DNA of 43,638 nucleotides from an uncultured Faecalibacterium sp. (GCA_934501115.1 CAKSTO010000015.1:1-43638), one strand, 5' to 3'. Counted from the first letter of the stretch, positions 32,022 to 40,638 are shown. Notes: generated from the sequence alone by a model not told the origin. Translations and numbers: made by a program.

Positions 32022-33264
32022 GTATCAGCAGGAGTTTCTGCGCCACTGCTCCCACCGGTGGAACATCAAGACCGGCGCGACCCGAAGCGGCAAGACCTAT
32101 CTGGACTGTGCCGTCACCATCCCGAAGCGCATCTGCGCCGCCCGGGACGAAGGGCTTCTGGTCATGCTGGGCAACACCCTCGGAACACTGGAACGCAACG
32201 TGCTGGAGCCTATGCGTGCCCTCTGGGGCGCTGACCTCGTGGGCGTCGTGCGCACATCGGCGTCCGGCAATATTGTGCAGCTGTTCGGCCGCAAAGTGTA
32301 CGTGCTGGGTGCCGACAACAAAAAGCACATTGCCCGCATTCAGGGTGCGGCCTTTGAGTATGCCTACGGTGACGAGATCACCACTTGGGATGAGGGCGTG
32401 TTCCAGATGCTCAAGAGCCGCCTGTCCTGCCCGCACAGCCATTTTGACGGCACCTGCAACCCCGACAACCCGCAGCACTGGTTCAAGAAGTTTCTCGACA
32501 GCGATGCAGACATTTACTGTCAGGCCTACACCATCGACGATAATCCCACCCTGCCGCCGGAGTTCGTGGCGCAGCTGAAGCAGGAGTATGCAGGCACCGT
32601 CTACTACAACCGCTTCATCCTCGGCCAGTGGGCTGCGGCAGGCGGCATCATCTACCGCCCCTTTGCCGACAGCATCGCTGCCGGTGACCCTCGCTTCCTC
32701 TGGCCTGCGGACAAGCCCTGCCGCCCGTGGCGCGTGCACATCGGGGTGGACTTCGGCGGCAACGGCTCCCGGCACGCCTTTGTGGCCACCGGCATCCTGC
32801 CGTACTACGCAGGCGTCGTGGGGCTGGCATCTGCCCGCATCGACCCGAAGGATCAGGACGCCGACTACCTCGCCGCGCAGCTGATCGATTTCTGCACCGC
32901 CGTGTTCGCGCGGTACGGCGAGATCCACTACATTTTCTGCGACAGCGCCGAACAGACGCTGATCAACCACATCCGCACCCGGCTGCGCGCCTCCCGCCTG
33001 AGCTGGCTGGCCGACCGGGTCAGCAATTCCGCCAAAATTCAGATCATCGACCGCATCCGTCTGACGTCCATTCTCATGGGCGGCGGGCGCTTTTGGTATC
33101 TGCCCGAAGCTGCCACCCTGCGGGACGCCCTTGCAAGCGCACTGTGGAGCCAGAAGCACCCCGGCATTGACGAGCGTCTGGACGACGGCACCACCGACAT
33201 TGACACCCTCGACGCTTTTGAGTACACCATCGAGCGCGATTACAGGAGACTGACTGCAAGATGA
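32008..33264 (+). CDS. terL: Terminase large subunit
   Basis: A 418-residue packaging motor. Walker A is GATRSGKT (23-30), Walker B runs YAYGDEIT, and the C-terminal nuclease has GVDFGGNG and IFCDSAEQ, as in PBSX/Terminase_3 types. It starts at GTG 32008 with GGGAGG upstream, overlapping the small subunit. Its end overlaps the portal start as ATGA. It cuts and pumps phage DNA into proheads. Confidence 0.93.
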   Translation: MPLTEYQQEFLRHCSHRWNIKTGATRSGKTYLDCAVTIPKRICAARDEGLLVMLGNTLGTLERNVLEPMRALWGADLVGVVRTSASGNIVQLFGRKVYVLGADNKKHIARIQGAAFEYAYGDEITTWDEGVFQMLKSRLSCPHSHFDGTCNPDNPQHWFKKFLDSDADIYCQAYTIDDNPTLPPEFVAQLKQEYAGTVYYNRFILGQWAAAGGIIYRPFADSIAAGDPRFLWPADKPCRPWRVHIGVDFGGNGSRHAFVATGILPYYAGVVGLASARIDPKDQDADYLAAQLIDFCTAVFARYGEIHYIFCDSAEQTLINHIRTRLRASRLSWLADRVSNSAKIQIIDRIRLTSILMGGGRFWYLPEAATLRDALASALWSQKHPGIDERLDDGTTDIDTLDAFEYTIERDYRRLTAR

Positions 33265-34757
33265 ATGTTTCTGCCTTTATCGACTACCTGAACAAAACAA
33301 AGCATCTGCAGTTGGATGCAGACTACTACGGCAATATCGAAATCTGGCGGCAGTGGTGGAAGGGTGACGTGCCCGACATCCACGACCAGAAAGAGGACGC
33401 CCCGGACGGCAGCGTCATTTCGCGGCGTCTGGCTTCCCTGCGGATGCCGAAGCACGTCTGCGAGGACTGGGCAAACCTGCTGCTCAACGACAAGACCACT
33501 CTCCAGATCGGCGATGCAGCTACCTCCGCCTACCTGATGGGCAGCGATGAGCAGCAGACCGGCGGTCTTTTGCGGCGGCTGCATTTCTGGGAGAACGCGA
33601 ACCGGCTGGTGGAGCAGGCCTACTGGTCGGGCACCGGCGCTTTTGTGATGAGTGTGGAGAACCTGACGGTGGATGCCGCCGGGAACGCCCTGCCCTCGCC
33701 GCAGGGGCGCATCCGGCTGGACTATGACCCCGCCTGCTGCATCCTGCCCATCAGCGTGGAGCGCGGCGTTGTGACCGAAGCGGCCTTTGTGTCTGAGTGC
33801 CTGATGGGCGGCAAGCCCGCCGTGTACCTGCAGACCCACACGGCGGAGGATGGAAAACGCACCATCACCAACGAGTGGTTCGAGGTGATGGACGACATTT
33901 CCGGCACGCCGAAGTTCACGAAGGCCGAGACCCCGCCGGGCACGGTGAAGAGCATCACGGTCAGCGGCGCACCGGCATGGTTCAGCCTGTTCAGCCCGGC
34001 GGCTGCCAAGAACATCGACGGCGGCATGGGGCTGGGCATGAGCATCTTCTCCGAGGCGATGGACGCGGCACAGATGGTGGACTACGCCTTCGACAACTAC
34101 CGGCAGGACATCCGCCTCGGCGGCAAGAAGATCTTCTATGACCGCTCCCTGTGCCGCAAGTGGGTGGACAAGGAAGGCACCGAGCACGCCGTGCCGCCGG
34201 ATGCCGTCCACCGGCAGATCTTCTACGAGCTTCCCACGCCGGAAGGCGGCATCGACCAGCCCGCTGCATGGCGGGAGTATAACCCCGACCTGCGCACCGC
34301 TTCCAACCATCAGGCGGTGCAGGACGCGTTGGACATGATGAGCTTCAAGTGTAAACTGGGCTGCCACCGCTATAAGTTCGATCAGGGCACCGTGACCACC
34401 GCCACCGAGTACACCGGCAGCCGGCAGGATCTGGTGCAGAACGCCAACAAGAACCAGATCCCCATCGAGACGGCACTGATCGGCATCCTGCGTGCCATGC
34501 TGTGGGCGGCGAAGAACCTGCTTGGCGCGCCGGTAGACCCGGAGACCAGCATCTCGGTCAACTGGGACGACAGCTACATCGTCAGCGAGGCCGAGCGCAC
34601 CAGCCAGCTGCGGGAGGACGCTCTGGCAGGCCTCGTGCCCCGCTGCCGGTACCTCTCTGCCCGGTACAGCCTGAGCGAGGAGGAAGCCCACCAGTGGACA
34701 GCAGAAGCCAAGGCAGACAGCCAGTCCGAAGAGCAGATCACCTTCGGGGGTGCCTGA
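33261..34757 (+). CDS. Portal protein, SPP1 gp6 type
   Basis: A 498-residue protein typical of SPP1-like portals: WRQWWKGDVPDIHD, MPKHVCEDWANLLLND, and a Glu/Ala-rich C-terminus (LREDALAGLVPRCRYLSARY). It forms the ring at the packaging vertex. The ATGA overlap with the terminase upstream and TGATG overlap downstream show tight coupling. Confidence 0.9.
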   Translation: MNVSAFIDYLNKTKHLQLDADYYGNIEIWRQWWKGDVPDIHDQKEDAPDGSVISRRLASLRMPKHVCEDWANLLLNDKTTLQIGDAATSAYLMGSDEQQTGGLLRRLHFWENANRLVEQAYWSGTGAFVMSVENLTVDAAGNALPSPQGRIRLDYDPACCILPISVERGVVTEAAFVSECLMGGKPAVYLQTHTAEDGKRTITNEWFEVMDDISGTPKFTKAETPPGTVKSITVSGAPAWFSLFSPAAAKNIDGGMGLGMSIFSEAMDAAQMVDYAFDNYRQDIRLGGKKIFYDRSLCRKWVDKEGTEHAVPPDAVHRQIFYELPTPEGGIDQPAAWREYNPDLRTASNHQAVQDALDMMSFKCKLGCHRYKFDQGTVTTATEYTGSRQDLVQNANKNQIPIETALIGILRAMLWAAKNLLGAPVDPETSISVNWDDSYIVSEAERTSQLREDALAGLVPRCRYLSARYSLSEEEAHQWTAEAKADSQSEEQITFGGA

Positions 34758-36268
34758 TGCTGCCGCCGAGCTACCTTGACCGGATGCCGGACGCCTTTGT
34801 GCAGCTCTGGCAGCAGGTCGAGGACGAGATCTTACAGGACGCTGCCCGGCGCATCGGCAAGATGGACACGGTGACATCCACCGCCAACTGGCAGCTCTGG
34901 CGCTACCAGCAGACCGAAGCGCTGCGCAATGACGTGGTCAAGCTGCTGGCGAAGTACACCGGCAAGAGCGAAAGCACCATCCGCAGGCTGCTTTTGCAGG
35001 CCGCCGCCGAAGCCATGGAGCGGGAGGACGCCATCTACTACAGCTACGGCAAGGAGCCGCAGCCCTTTGAAGAGAGCGCCGCCCTCAACAACCTGCTGGA
35101 CGCCGGTGCCCGCCAGACCTGCGGCACATGGCAGAACCTGACCGCCACAACGGCCAACACCGTCACAGGCGCGTTCGAGCGCACGCTGGACGCCGCATGG
35201 GGCAAGGTGGCAACCGGTGCCTTTGATTACAAAACCGCCGTCAAGCAGGCTGTGGACAGCCTTGCAGACGACATGCCCATGGTGACATACCCCAGCGGCC
35301 ATAAGGACAGCATCGAGGTGGCCGCCCGGCGTGCCGTGCTCACCGGTGTGAACCAGACTGCAGGCAAACTGCAAGTTGCCCGGGCGGACGAGATGGGCGT
35401 GGAGTTCTTCGAGACCACCGCCCACGGCGGGGCACGTCCTTCTCACGCTGAGTGGCAGGGCAGGCGCTTCCACCGGGGCGGTGCTGTGGACTATCTGGGC
35501 AAGCATTACCCGGATTTTGAAGCCGCCACCGGCTACGGCACCGGCGAAGGCCTGTGCGGCTGGAACTGCCGCCACACCTTTTTCGCGGTGTTCCCGGAGC
35601 TGGGCGACCCGCCCGCATGGACGCAGGAACAGCTGCAGGAGCTGAACGCCCGGGACATCGAGTGGAACGGCAAAAAGTACACCGCCTACGAGATCTCCCA
35701 GATGCAGCGTGCCCGGGAGCGCAGCGTCCGACGCTGGAAAAAGCGGTATCTGGCCGAGGACGCCGCCGGGCTGGATGCCACCGACGCCGCTGTGCGCCTG
35801 AGAGCCGCCCGCCAGAGCCTTGCAGAGTTTGCACAGGCCACCGGCGGCAGAGTGGACAGCGCCCGCACCAGCGTGCCGAAGTTTGGCAGGAGCGAGGGCA
35901 GTAAGGCAGCGTGGGCGGCGAAAGTTACACCCAACGATTTCAGGGTTTATCGCGGTGTTGGTGCAAAACCGAAAAACTATGTTGTAGTTGACAAATCAAC
36001 CGGTGAGGAATATTATTTTGTTGAGGGAACCCGAACACAAAATGCACAAGTCTTTGCCGGAAAAGGCGGTGTTAAGCCGCTTCGTGAAGAAGTTGCGCAG
36101 GGTTTGGCTGCTGAGTTTGGCGGCAAGCCTGAGGACTGGCAGCATTGCAAAGCAAAGGGCTGGCTTGATGTTGACGGCGAAGCCGTAAAGGCGGAAGTTC
36201 ACTGGTTCCAGAATGGCAGCGAAAAAGTAAAATTCAAGGTAAAGAGGTGGTTCTATGACGAAGATTGA
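34757..36268 (+). CDS. Minor capsid / head morphogenesis protein with an AT-rich toxin-like C-terminal domain
   Basis: A 503-residue protein. Residues 1-330 match Phage_min_cap2/SPP1 gp7-type head proteins (SYLDRMPDAFVQLWQQVEDE, FETTAHGGARPSHAEWQGR, GLCGWNCRHTFFAVFPEL). From about residue 390 (base 35925) base composition shifts sharply to AT-rich, and a distinct domain begins (RVYRGVGAKPKNYVVV, QNAQVFAGKGGVKPLREE, WQHCKAKGWL, EVHWFQNGSEKVKFKVKRWF). Phage head proteins of this type often carry exchangeable effector domains at their C-terminus, so a toxin or polymorphic-toxin-like role is possible but not proven. Its last 14 bases overlap a 55-residue ORF. Confidence 0.85.
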   Translation: MLPPSYLDRMPDAFVQLWQQVEDEILQDAARRIGKMDTVTSTANWQLWRYQQTEALRNDVVKLLAKYTGKSESTIRRLLLQAAAEAMEREDAIYYSYGKEPQPFEESAALNNLLDAGARQTCGTWQNLTATTANTVTGAFERTLDAAWGKVATGAFDYKTAVKQAVDSLADDMPMVTYPSGHKDSIEVAARRAVLTGVNQTAGKLQVARADEMGVEFFETTAHGGARPSHAEWQGRRFHRGGAVDYLGKHYPDFEAATGYGTGEGLCGWNCRHTFFAVFPELGDPPAWTQEQLQELNARDIEWNGKKYTAYEISQMQRARERSVRRWKKRYLAEDAAGLDATDAAVRLRAARQSLAEFAQATGGRVDSARTSVPKFGRSEGSKAAWAAKVTPNDFRVYRGVGAKPKNYVVVDKSTGEEYYFVEGTRTQNAQVFAGKGGVKPLREEVAQGLAAEFGGKPEDWQHCKAKGWLDVDGEAVKAEVHWFQNGSEKVKFKVKRWFYDED

Positions 36269-36422
36269 TACAGTCCGCTATATTGGCGATACGTCTCCGC
36301 TGGAATTGACCCACGGCAAAATCTACAAAGTTCTTTCCGTTGAACGCGGTTGGTATCGCATTGTAGACGACACCGGCGAAGATTATCTCTATCCTGCCGG
36401 TAATTTTGAGATCATCAGCTGA
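36255..36422 (+). CDS. Small SH3-like protein overlapping the minor capsid gene
   Basis: A 55-residue protein (opening MTKIDTVRYIGDTSPLELTH, then KIYKVLSVERGWYRIVDDTG and YLYPAGNFEI) with the all-beta, SH3-like pattern of small proteins found in many Clostridia. It shares the AT-rich composition of the preceding domain and overlaps that gene by 14 bases; AAAGAGG lies upstream. A hairpin terminator follows at once. An immunity or partner role for the capsid C-terminal domain is inference from the overlap. Confidence 0.7.
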   Translation: MTKIDTVRYIGDTSPLELTHGKIYKVLSVERGWYRIVDDTGEDYLYPAGNFEIIS

Positions 36423-36453
36423 ACCACGATGCACACGCACCGTGGTTTTCTTT
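36422..36453 (+). terminator. Terminator after the capsid-tail cassette
   Basis: A 7-bp stem (36422-36428 with 36441-36447) is followed by TTCTTTT and lies directly at the stop of the 55-residue ORF. Confidence 0.65.
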
Positions 36454-36477
36454 TACCCATTTTTCAGGAGGCACACT

Positions 36478-36627
36478 ATGGTTACTACGGTTCTTGTTGT
36501 TTTGACGATCCTTGCGCTGCTGGAGAGCGTTCTGCTGAACGGTGCCCGGCTGTTCTTCATGATCGTATCTGCCATTCAGAACGCGCAGGACGATAAATAC
36601 ACGCCGCACCCGCACCCCAAAAAGTAA
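36478..36627 (+). CDS. Small membrane protein (49 aa)
   Basis: A 49-residue protein with one long hydrophobic helix (TVLVVLTILALLESVLLNGA) and a His/Pro/Lys tail (HPHPKK). AGGAGG lies 6 bases upstream. It stands between two terminators, apart from the head genes. No family is recognised. Confidence 0.6.
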   Translation: MVTTVLVVLTILALLESVLLNGARLFFMIVSAIQNAQDDKYTPHPHPKK

Positions 36628-36633
36628 CACCAG

Positions 36634-36692
36634 CTAAAACACCCCTGTTTTAGTCGATATCAAGCACGATGCAGTTTGCACCGTGCTTTTTT
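36634..36692 (+). terminator. Two hairpins before the phage tRNA
   Basis: CTAAAACA/TGTTTTAG (36634-36641 with 36646-36653) is followed by AAGCACG/CGTGCTT (36662-36668 with 36682-36688) and a T run. The second is a good terminator immediately ahead of the tRNA. Confidence 0.65.
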
Positions 36693-36695
36693 CAT

Positions 36696-36772
36696 GCCGT
36701 TTTAGCTCATGTTGGCAGAGCACCGGACTTTTAATCCGGGTGCGGCGGGTTCAACTCCCGCAAGCGGCACCA
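36696..36772 (+). tRNA. tRNA-Lys (anticodon UUU), prophage-borne
   Basis: A complete 77-nt cloverleaf with encoded CCA. The acceptor is GCCGTTT/AAGCGGC (one G-U pair), the D-arm GCTC/GAGC, and the anticodon arm CCGGA-CTTTTAA-TCCGG with anticodon UUU. The T-arm is GCGGG-TTCAACT-CCCGC. It lies between the 49-residue membrane protein and the scaffold gene on the same strand as the late genes. Confidence 0.9.
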
Positions 36773-36865
36773 TGCGGCGGGCGGCGCGTACCCCGCCCAA
36801 GACCGAATACTGACAGAGAACAGTGTAAAAAACTGAGGTCTCACACACGAAAGGAGTTTTCACCC

Positions 36866-37417
36866 ATGAAACGTGAAGACGTAAAGAACAAGATCCCCGG
36901 CATCACCGAGGAGCAGCTCAACTGGATCATGCAGGAAAACGGCGCAGACATCAACCGGGAGAAGTCCGCCGCGGCAGCTTTGCAGACCCGGCTGGACAAC
37001 GCCAACGCCCAGCTCAAGACCGCGCAGGAAGGTCTTGCCGCCTTTGACGGCAAGAAGAAGCCTGAAGAGTACGAGGCCGAGCTGACCAAGCTGAAGGCCG
37101 ACATGAAGGCGCAGGCCGAGGGCTTTGCCTTTGATAACGCGCTGGACGCCGCCATTCTGGGCAAAAAGGGCCGCAGCGTCAAGGCGGTGCGTGCTTTGCT
37201 GGATCTGGACGCCCTGAAGGGCTCCACCGACCGCAGCACCGACATCGACAAGGCTCTGGACGATGCCGCCAAGGCGAATCCGTGGGCGTTCGGCGAGGAC
37301 GGCGCAGCCGGTGTGGCGGTGGTCTCCACCGGGGCAGAGCACGGTGCCCCGCCCGCCAACGATTCCGACGGTGTGGAAGCCGCTTTCAAATCCCTGAACC
37401 CTGAACTGAACCTGTAA
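36866..37417 (+). CDS. Phage scaffold protein
   Basis: A 183-residue, highly charged, coiled-coil protein (GITEEQLNWIMQENGADINR, then QTRLDNANAQLKTAQEGL) typical of GP20-like scaffolds. AAGGAG lies 10 bases before the ATG. It lies directly before the major capsid gene, where scaffolds that shape the prohead are found. Confidence 0.85.
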   Translation: MKREDVKNKIPGITEEQLNWIMQENGADINREKSAAAALQTRLDNANAQLKTAQEGLAAFDGKKKPEEYEAELTKLKADMKAQAEGFAFDNALDAAILGKKGRSVKAVRALLDLDALKGSTDRSTDIDKALDDAAKANPWAFGEDGAAGVAVVSTGAEHGAPPANDSDGVEAAFKSLNPELNL

Positions 37418-37435
37418 CAACGAAAGGAGATTTCT

Positions 37436-38296
37436 ATGGCACATGCAAGTCAGGAGCGTTACTCCGCTCTGGTAGATGCAAAGCTGCGTGCGACTCTGGT
37501 CACCCGCGACAATGCCATCTTCAACAACCGCTATGAGGGCAGCCCCAAGGCCGGTAAGGTCAAGATCCCTGTCCGCGATACCGAGGTGGCCGTCAAGCCC
37601 TACAACAAGGCAACCGGCGTGGATGCCGATGCAGGCACCACCACCTATCTGGATCTGGACATCGACAACGACGAGGCCGTGAACGAGATCATCGACGGCT
37701 TTGACGCCGCGTCCGTGCCCGACGGCATCACCGCCGAGCGTCTGGACAGCGCAGGCTACTCCATGGCGCTGTCCATCGACAAAAAGTCCATCGAGGCACT
37801 GCAGAGCGCAGAGGGTGCCAACGTCAGCGCCACCAAGACCGCCTGCACTGCTTCCACCGCCTACAAGGAGGCTCTGGCCGCAAAGCGCACCCTGAGCCGC
37901 AACGGCGTGCCGCAGGCCGGCCGCTGGATGATCGTCAGCCCCGAGTATCTGGAGACCCTGATGCAGGACGACCGCTTCATCAAGCAGGGCGACCTGTCCC
38001 AGCAGCTGGTGCAGACCGGCGCAGTGGGTCAGATTGCGGGCTTTGCGGTGTACGAGTCCAACAACATGGATTTCGAGAACACCACCCGCGTGGCCAGCAA
38101 GAAGACCACCACCGAGTTCATCTGCGGCCACCCCAACTGGTGCCACCGCGTCATGGAGTGGCAGACCCCGGTGCACCTGCAGGATCTGGGCGGCTCCGGC
38201 AAGTACATCGGCGCATCCGCTGTGCAGGGGCGCAAGGTGTACGGCATCAAGGTGTCCAAGCCCAAGACCCTGTACATCAAGCGCATCGAGGCGTAA
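37436..38296 (+). CDS. Major capsid protein
   Basis: A 286-residue protein of capsid length and composition, starting MAHASQERYSALVDAKLRAT and with an Asp-rich loop (YLDLDIDNDEAVNEIIDG). AAAGGAG upstream. The scaffold/capsid/connector order supports the call. It presumably has an HK97-type fold; no cleaved N-terminal arm is evident because a separate scaffold is present. Confidence 0.88.
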   Translation: MAHASQERYSALVDAKLRATLVTRDNAIFNNRYEGSPKAGKVKIPVRDTEVAVKPYNKATGVDADAGTTTYLDLDIDNDEAVNEIIDGFDAASVPDGITAERLDSAGYSMALSIDKKSIEALQSAEGANVSATKTACTASTAYKEALAAKRTLSRNGVPQAGRWMIVSPEYLETLMQDDRFIKQGDLSQQLVQTGAVGQIAGFAVYESNNMDFENTTRVASKKTTTEFICGHPNWCHRVMEWQTPVHLQDLGGSGKYIGASAVQGRKVYGIKVSKPKTLYIKRIEA

Positions 38297-38300
38297 GGCC

Positions 38301-38675
38301 ATGCTCTACTGCACCTATGACCAGTATGCGGCGGCGGGCGGCACGGTGCCGGAGACGGCGTTCGGCGTGCTGTGCAGCCGAGCTTCCCGCATGATCGATG
38401 CCGCCACCTTTGGCCGGGCAGAACACCATGCCGCCGGGTGCGAACCCTGCCGGGAAGCACTGGCAGACGCCTGCGGGCAGATCATCGGCCTGCTGGCCGC
38501 CGCGTCTGCTGTGGGTGCTGTGCCGGGGGCATCCAGCACCAGCAATGACGGCTGGAGCGTCACCTTTGGCAGCAATGCCAGTGTGAGCGCTGCCACCCGG
38601 CGGGAAGCGGCGGAAATCCTCCGCGCTTCGCTGGGCAGTGACCCGCATGACCTGCTGTACAGGGGGCTTGACTGA
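38301..38675 (+). CDS. Head-tail connector (adaptor) protein
   Basis: A 124-residue protein (opening MLYCTYDQYAAAGGTVPE; ASRMIDAATFGR; Ala-rich helix) in the position and size of gp6/gp15-type adaptors that bind under the portal. The start is four bases after the capsid stop; the stop overlaps the next start as TGATG. Confidence 0.75.
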   Translation: MLYCTYDQYAAAGGTVPETAFGVLCSRASRMIDAATFGRAEHHAAGCEPCREALADACGQIIGLLAAASAVGAVPGASSTSNDGWSVTFGSNASVSAATRREAAEILRASLGSDPHDLLYRGLD

Positions 38676-39076
38676 TGCAGACATCTGTTACCGTGGTGAA
38701 CCTCATCCACGATGTGACCACCGAGACCGACAGGCCGGTGTGCCGGGTGTTCCCGGGGTGCAGCTGGCGGGAATGCCGCTCCACCTCCGGCAATGGCACC
38801 GCCAAAGACCCGGAGCGCACCACTCACGTCCGGATCCCGGCCGGCGTGTGCACGGCAGGCTACCTGCCCTATGCCCAGTGGGCGGCGCTGCCTGCTGCCG
38901 AAAAGGCGAAGCACTGGACGCTGAAACGCGGCTGGAAGCTGGTGCAGGGTGCGGTGACCGCCCTGACCGCCGAAGAGTATGCCCGCCTTGAAAAAACGCA
39001 CCTGTGCTGCACAGCGGCGGCTGTCTCCGATAACCGGGAGCCGCTGCTGCCGCACTGGCACGTGGAAGGGAGCTGA
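38675..39076 (+). CDS. Head closure / connector-type phage protein
   Basis: A 133-residue, Cys- and Trp-containing protein (VTVVNLIHDVTTETDRPVCR, then RVFPGCSWRECRS). It resembles an unnamed family that follows adaptors in Clostridia siphoviruses. Its place between adaptor and tail-completion genes suggests a stopper role. The assignment is by context. Confidence 0.6.
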   Translation: MQTSVTVVNLIHDVTTETDRPVCRVFPGCSWRECRSTSGNGTAKDPERTTHVRIPAGVCTAGYLPYAQWAALPAAEKAKHWTLKRGWKLVQGAVTALTAEEYARLEKTHLCCTAAAVSDNREPLLPHWHVEGS

Positions 39077-39080
39077 CCGC

Positions 39081-39455
39081 ATGAGCGCACCCGTCTTTGA
39101 TTTCAAGATCACATTCCGTCCCGGCTTTCAGGCCGACATGGACGCGCGGTTTGCGAAGTTACAGTACGCCTTCTCTCAGAAAGTGGCCGCGACGATTGAC
39201 CCCTATGTTCCCTTCGACACCGGCACACTGAAAAACAGCGTGAATCAGGCATCCGACTTCAAGGACGGCAAACTGGTGTACAATACGCCCTATGCCAGAG
39301 CGCAGTATTATCTGCACGAACAGGGCAAGGGGCTGCACGGAGAGAACGGTCTGCGCGGCTCCTACTGGGGTCAGCGCGCCATTGCCGACCACAAGGACGA
39401 ACTGGAACAGTTCGCCCACGACGCCGCAAAACAGTTTCTGGGAGGTGGCAAATGA
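39081..39455 (+). CDS. Minor capsid / tail-completion protein (Minor_capsid_2-like)
   Basis: A 124-residue protein with the pattern PYVPFDTGTLKNSV and YNTPYARAQYYLHEQGKG seen in Minor_capsid_2 and gp10-type completion proteins. It ends FLGGGK and overlaps the next gene as ATGA. Likely at the head-tail joint. Confidence 0.8.
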   Translation: MSAPVFDFKITFRPGFQADMDARFAKLQYAFSQKVAATIDPYVPFDTGTLKNSVNQASDFKDGKLVYNTPYARAQYYLHEQGKGLHGENGLRGSYWGQRAIADHKDELEQFAHDAAKQFLGGGK

Positions 39456-39910
39456 GCGAGACCGTAAAGCCCACCATTGCCGCCCTGCGGGCATGGCTCA
39501 AGACCTGCCCGCTGATCGCCGACGAGCAGAAAGCCACCGGAGCCGCCTTCCGCATTGCCGGACTGGAAGAAGAATCCACCGCCTTTTCCATCGAGGACAG
39601 CCCCGGTGATCCCATCCTCACCGAGTACATCTCCGGCTGGGAAATGGCGAAGAACTACCTCTTCCTCAGCCGCCGGGAGTACAGCGAGATGGACGCCGTC
39701 AGCATCCAGAACAGCGGCTTTTTCGAGCAGCTCACCGAGTGGGTCATGCGGCAGGACGCCCGGCACAACCTGCCCGATCTCTCGGCCTGCGGCGGGGGCA
39801 AGACACCCACCGGCATTGCCGTGACAAACAGCGGCTACATCGTCACCAGCAGCGAGGGCAGCTGCCGGATGCAGATGCAGCTGCGCCTGACCTACTACAT
39901 GCCAAAATGA
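39452..39910 (+). CDS. Tail terminator-like protein (Minor_capsid_3-like)
   Basis: A 152-residue protein (opening MSETVKPTIAALRAWLKTCP; FSIEDSPGDPILTEYISG; MQLRLTYYM) like the Minor_capsid_3 family that caps the tail tube. It directly precedes the tail tube gene and is coupled to the completion gene upstream. Confidence 0.75.
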   Translation: MSETVKPTIAALRAWLKTCPLIADEQKATGAAFRIAGLEEESTAFSIEDSPGDPILTEYISGWEMAKNYLFLSRREYSEMDAVSIQNSGFFEQLTEWVMRQDARHNLPDLSACGGGKTPTGIAVTNSGYIVTSSEGSCRMQMQLRLTYYMPK

Positions 39911-39923
39911 AAGGAGTTTTGAT

Positions 39924-40430
39924 ATGACCGTAACCGAAGCCATTACCAAGTCCGGCATCACGCCCAGCGCGTCCTACACCGGCATTGAGACGGCAAACGA
40001 TTTTGTGCTGGCGTTCCAGACTGACCCCTCTAAGCAGAGCAAAGAAGCGGACTGGATCGTTTGCGCCGACCACGTGAAGGAGCATTCCGGCTCCCTGAAC
40101 GCCACCACCGAGGACTCTCAGTACATCCGCACCGGCAATGTCACCGACAAGACCGGCACCCAGCGCACCCTCGCTGTCAACGGCGACCGCTGCGTGGGCG
40201 ATGCTTTTCAGGATTTTGTGCTGAGCCACAAGATCGTGTACGGCACCGGAAGCGATGTGATCGTGCCGTACATCTATTTCAGCCTGCGCACCGGCAAGGG
40301 CGAGAAGGGTGAGGCCGCGCTCATCGTCACCAGCGATGTGGGCGGTGCGGCCGGTTCCAAGGCCACCTTTGCCTGCGACGTGAAGGCCATCGGCACGCCG
40401 GACGAATTCACGTTTACCACCGGCGGCTGA
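39924..40430 (+). CDS. Major tail tube protein
   Basis: A 168-residue protein rich in Thr, Ser and Gly, beginning MTVTEAITKSGITPSASY and ending FTFTTGG. Size, composition and place before the assembly chaperone fit a siphovirus tail tube subunit. AAAGGAG lies 8 bases upstream. Confidence 0.82.
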   Translation: MTVTEAITKSGITPSASYTGIETANDFVLAFQTDPSKQSKEADWIVCADHVKEHSGSLNATTEDSQYIRTGNVTDKTGTQRTLAVNGDRCVGDAFQDFVLSHKIVYGTGSDVIVPYIYFSLRTGKGEKGEAALIVTSDVGGAAGSKATFACDVKAIGTPDEFTFTTGG

Positions 40431-40452
40431 CCCCGTCCGGAACAGCATCTTT

Positions 40453-40483
40453 CCCCGCTCCATACCCGGAACGGGGATTTTTT
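40453..40483 (+). terminator. Terminator after the tail tube gene
   Basis: CCCCGCTCC (40453-40461) pairs with GGAACGGGG (40468-40476) with one mismatch, followed by six Ts. It would make tail tube mRNA more abundant than downstream tail genes. Confidence 0.75.
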
Positions 40484-40485
40484 AT

Positions 40486-40631
40486 GCCCTGAATGAGACC
40501 GCGTTTGCGCAGCAATGAAAGCCCCAGTGGGGCTTTTAAGCGGCAGAGCGGTCTCGCAAAGCGAGATGGAGGGGTCTCACCCCGACAAGCTCAGCGCCGG
40601 TGCAAGTCCGGCACAGGGCGCAAGAAAGGAG
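40486..40631 (+). ncRNA. Structured RNA candidate between tail tube and tail chaperone
   Basis: About 145 nt with no ORF. GAGACCGC (40496-40503) pairs with GCGGTCTC around an inner GCCCC/GGGGC hairpin. CTCGC-AAA-GCGAG and GGGG-TCTCA-CCCC hairpins follow. GCCGG-TGCAAGT-CCGGC is then enclosed by GCGC/GCGC-type pairing. The last loop looks like the L4 loop of twister ribozymes, but the other conserved twister bases are not clear, so the class is open. Confidence 0.5.
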
Positions 40632-40638
40632 CCAGAAC

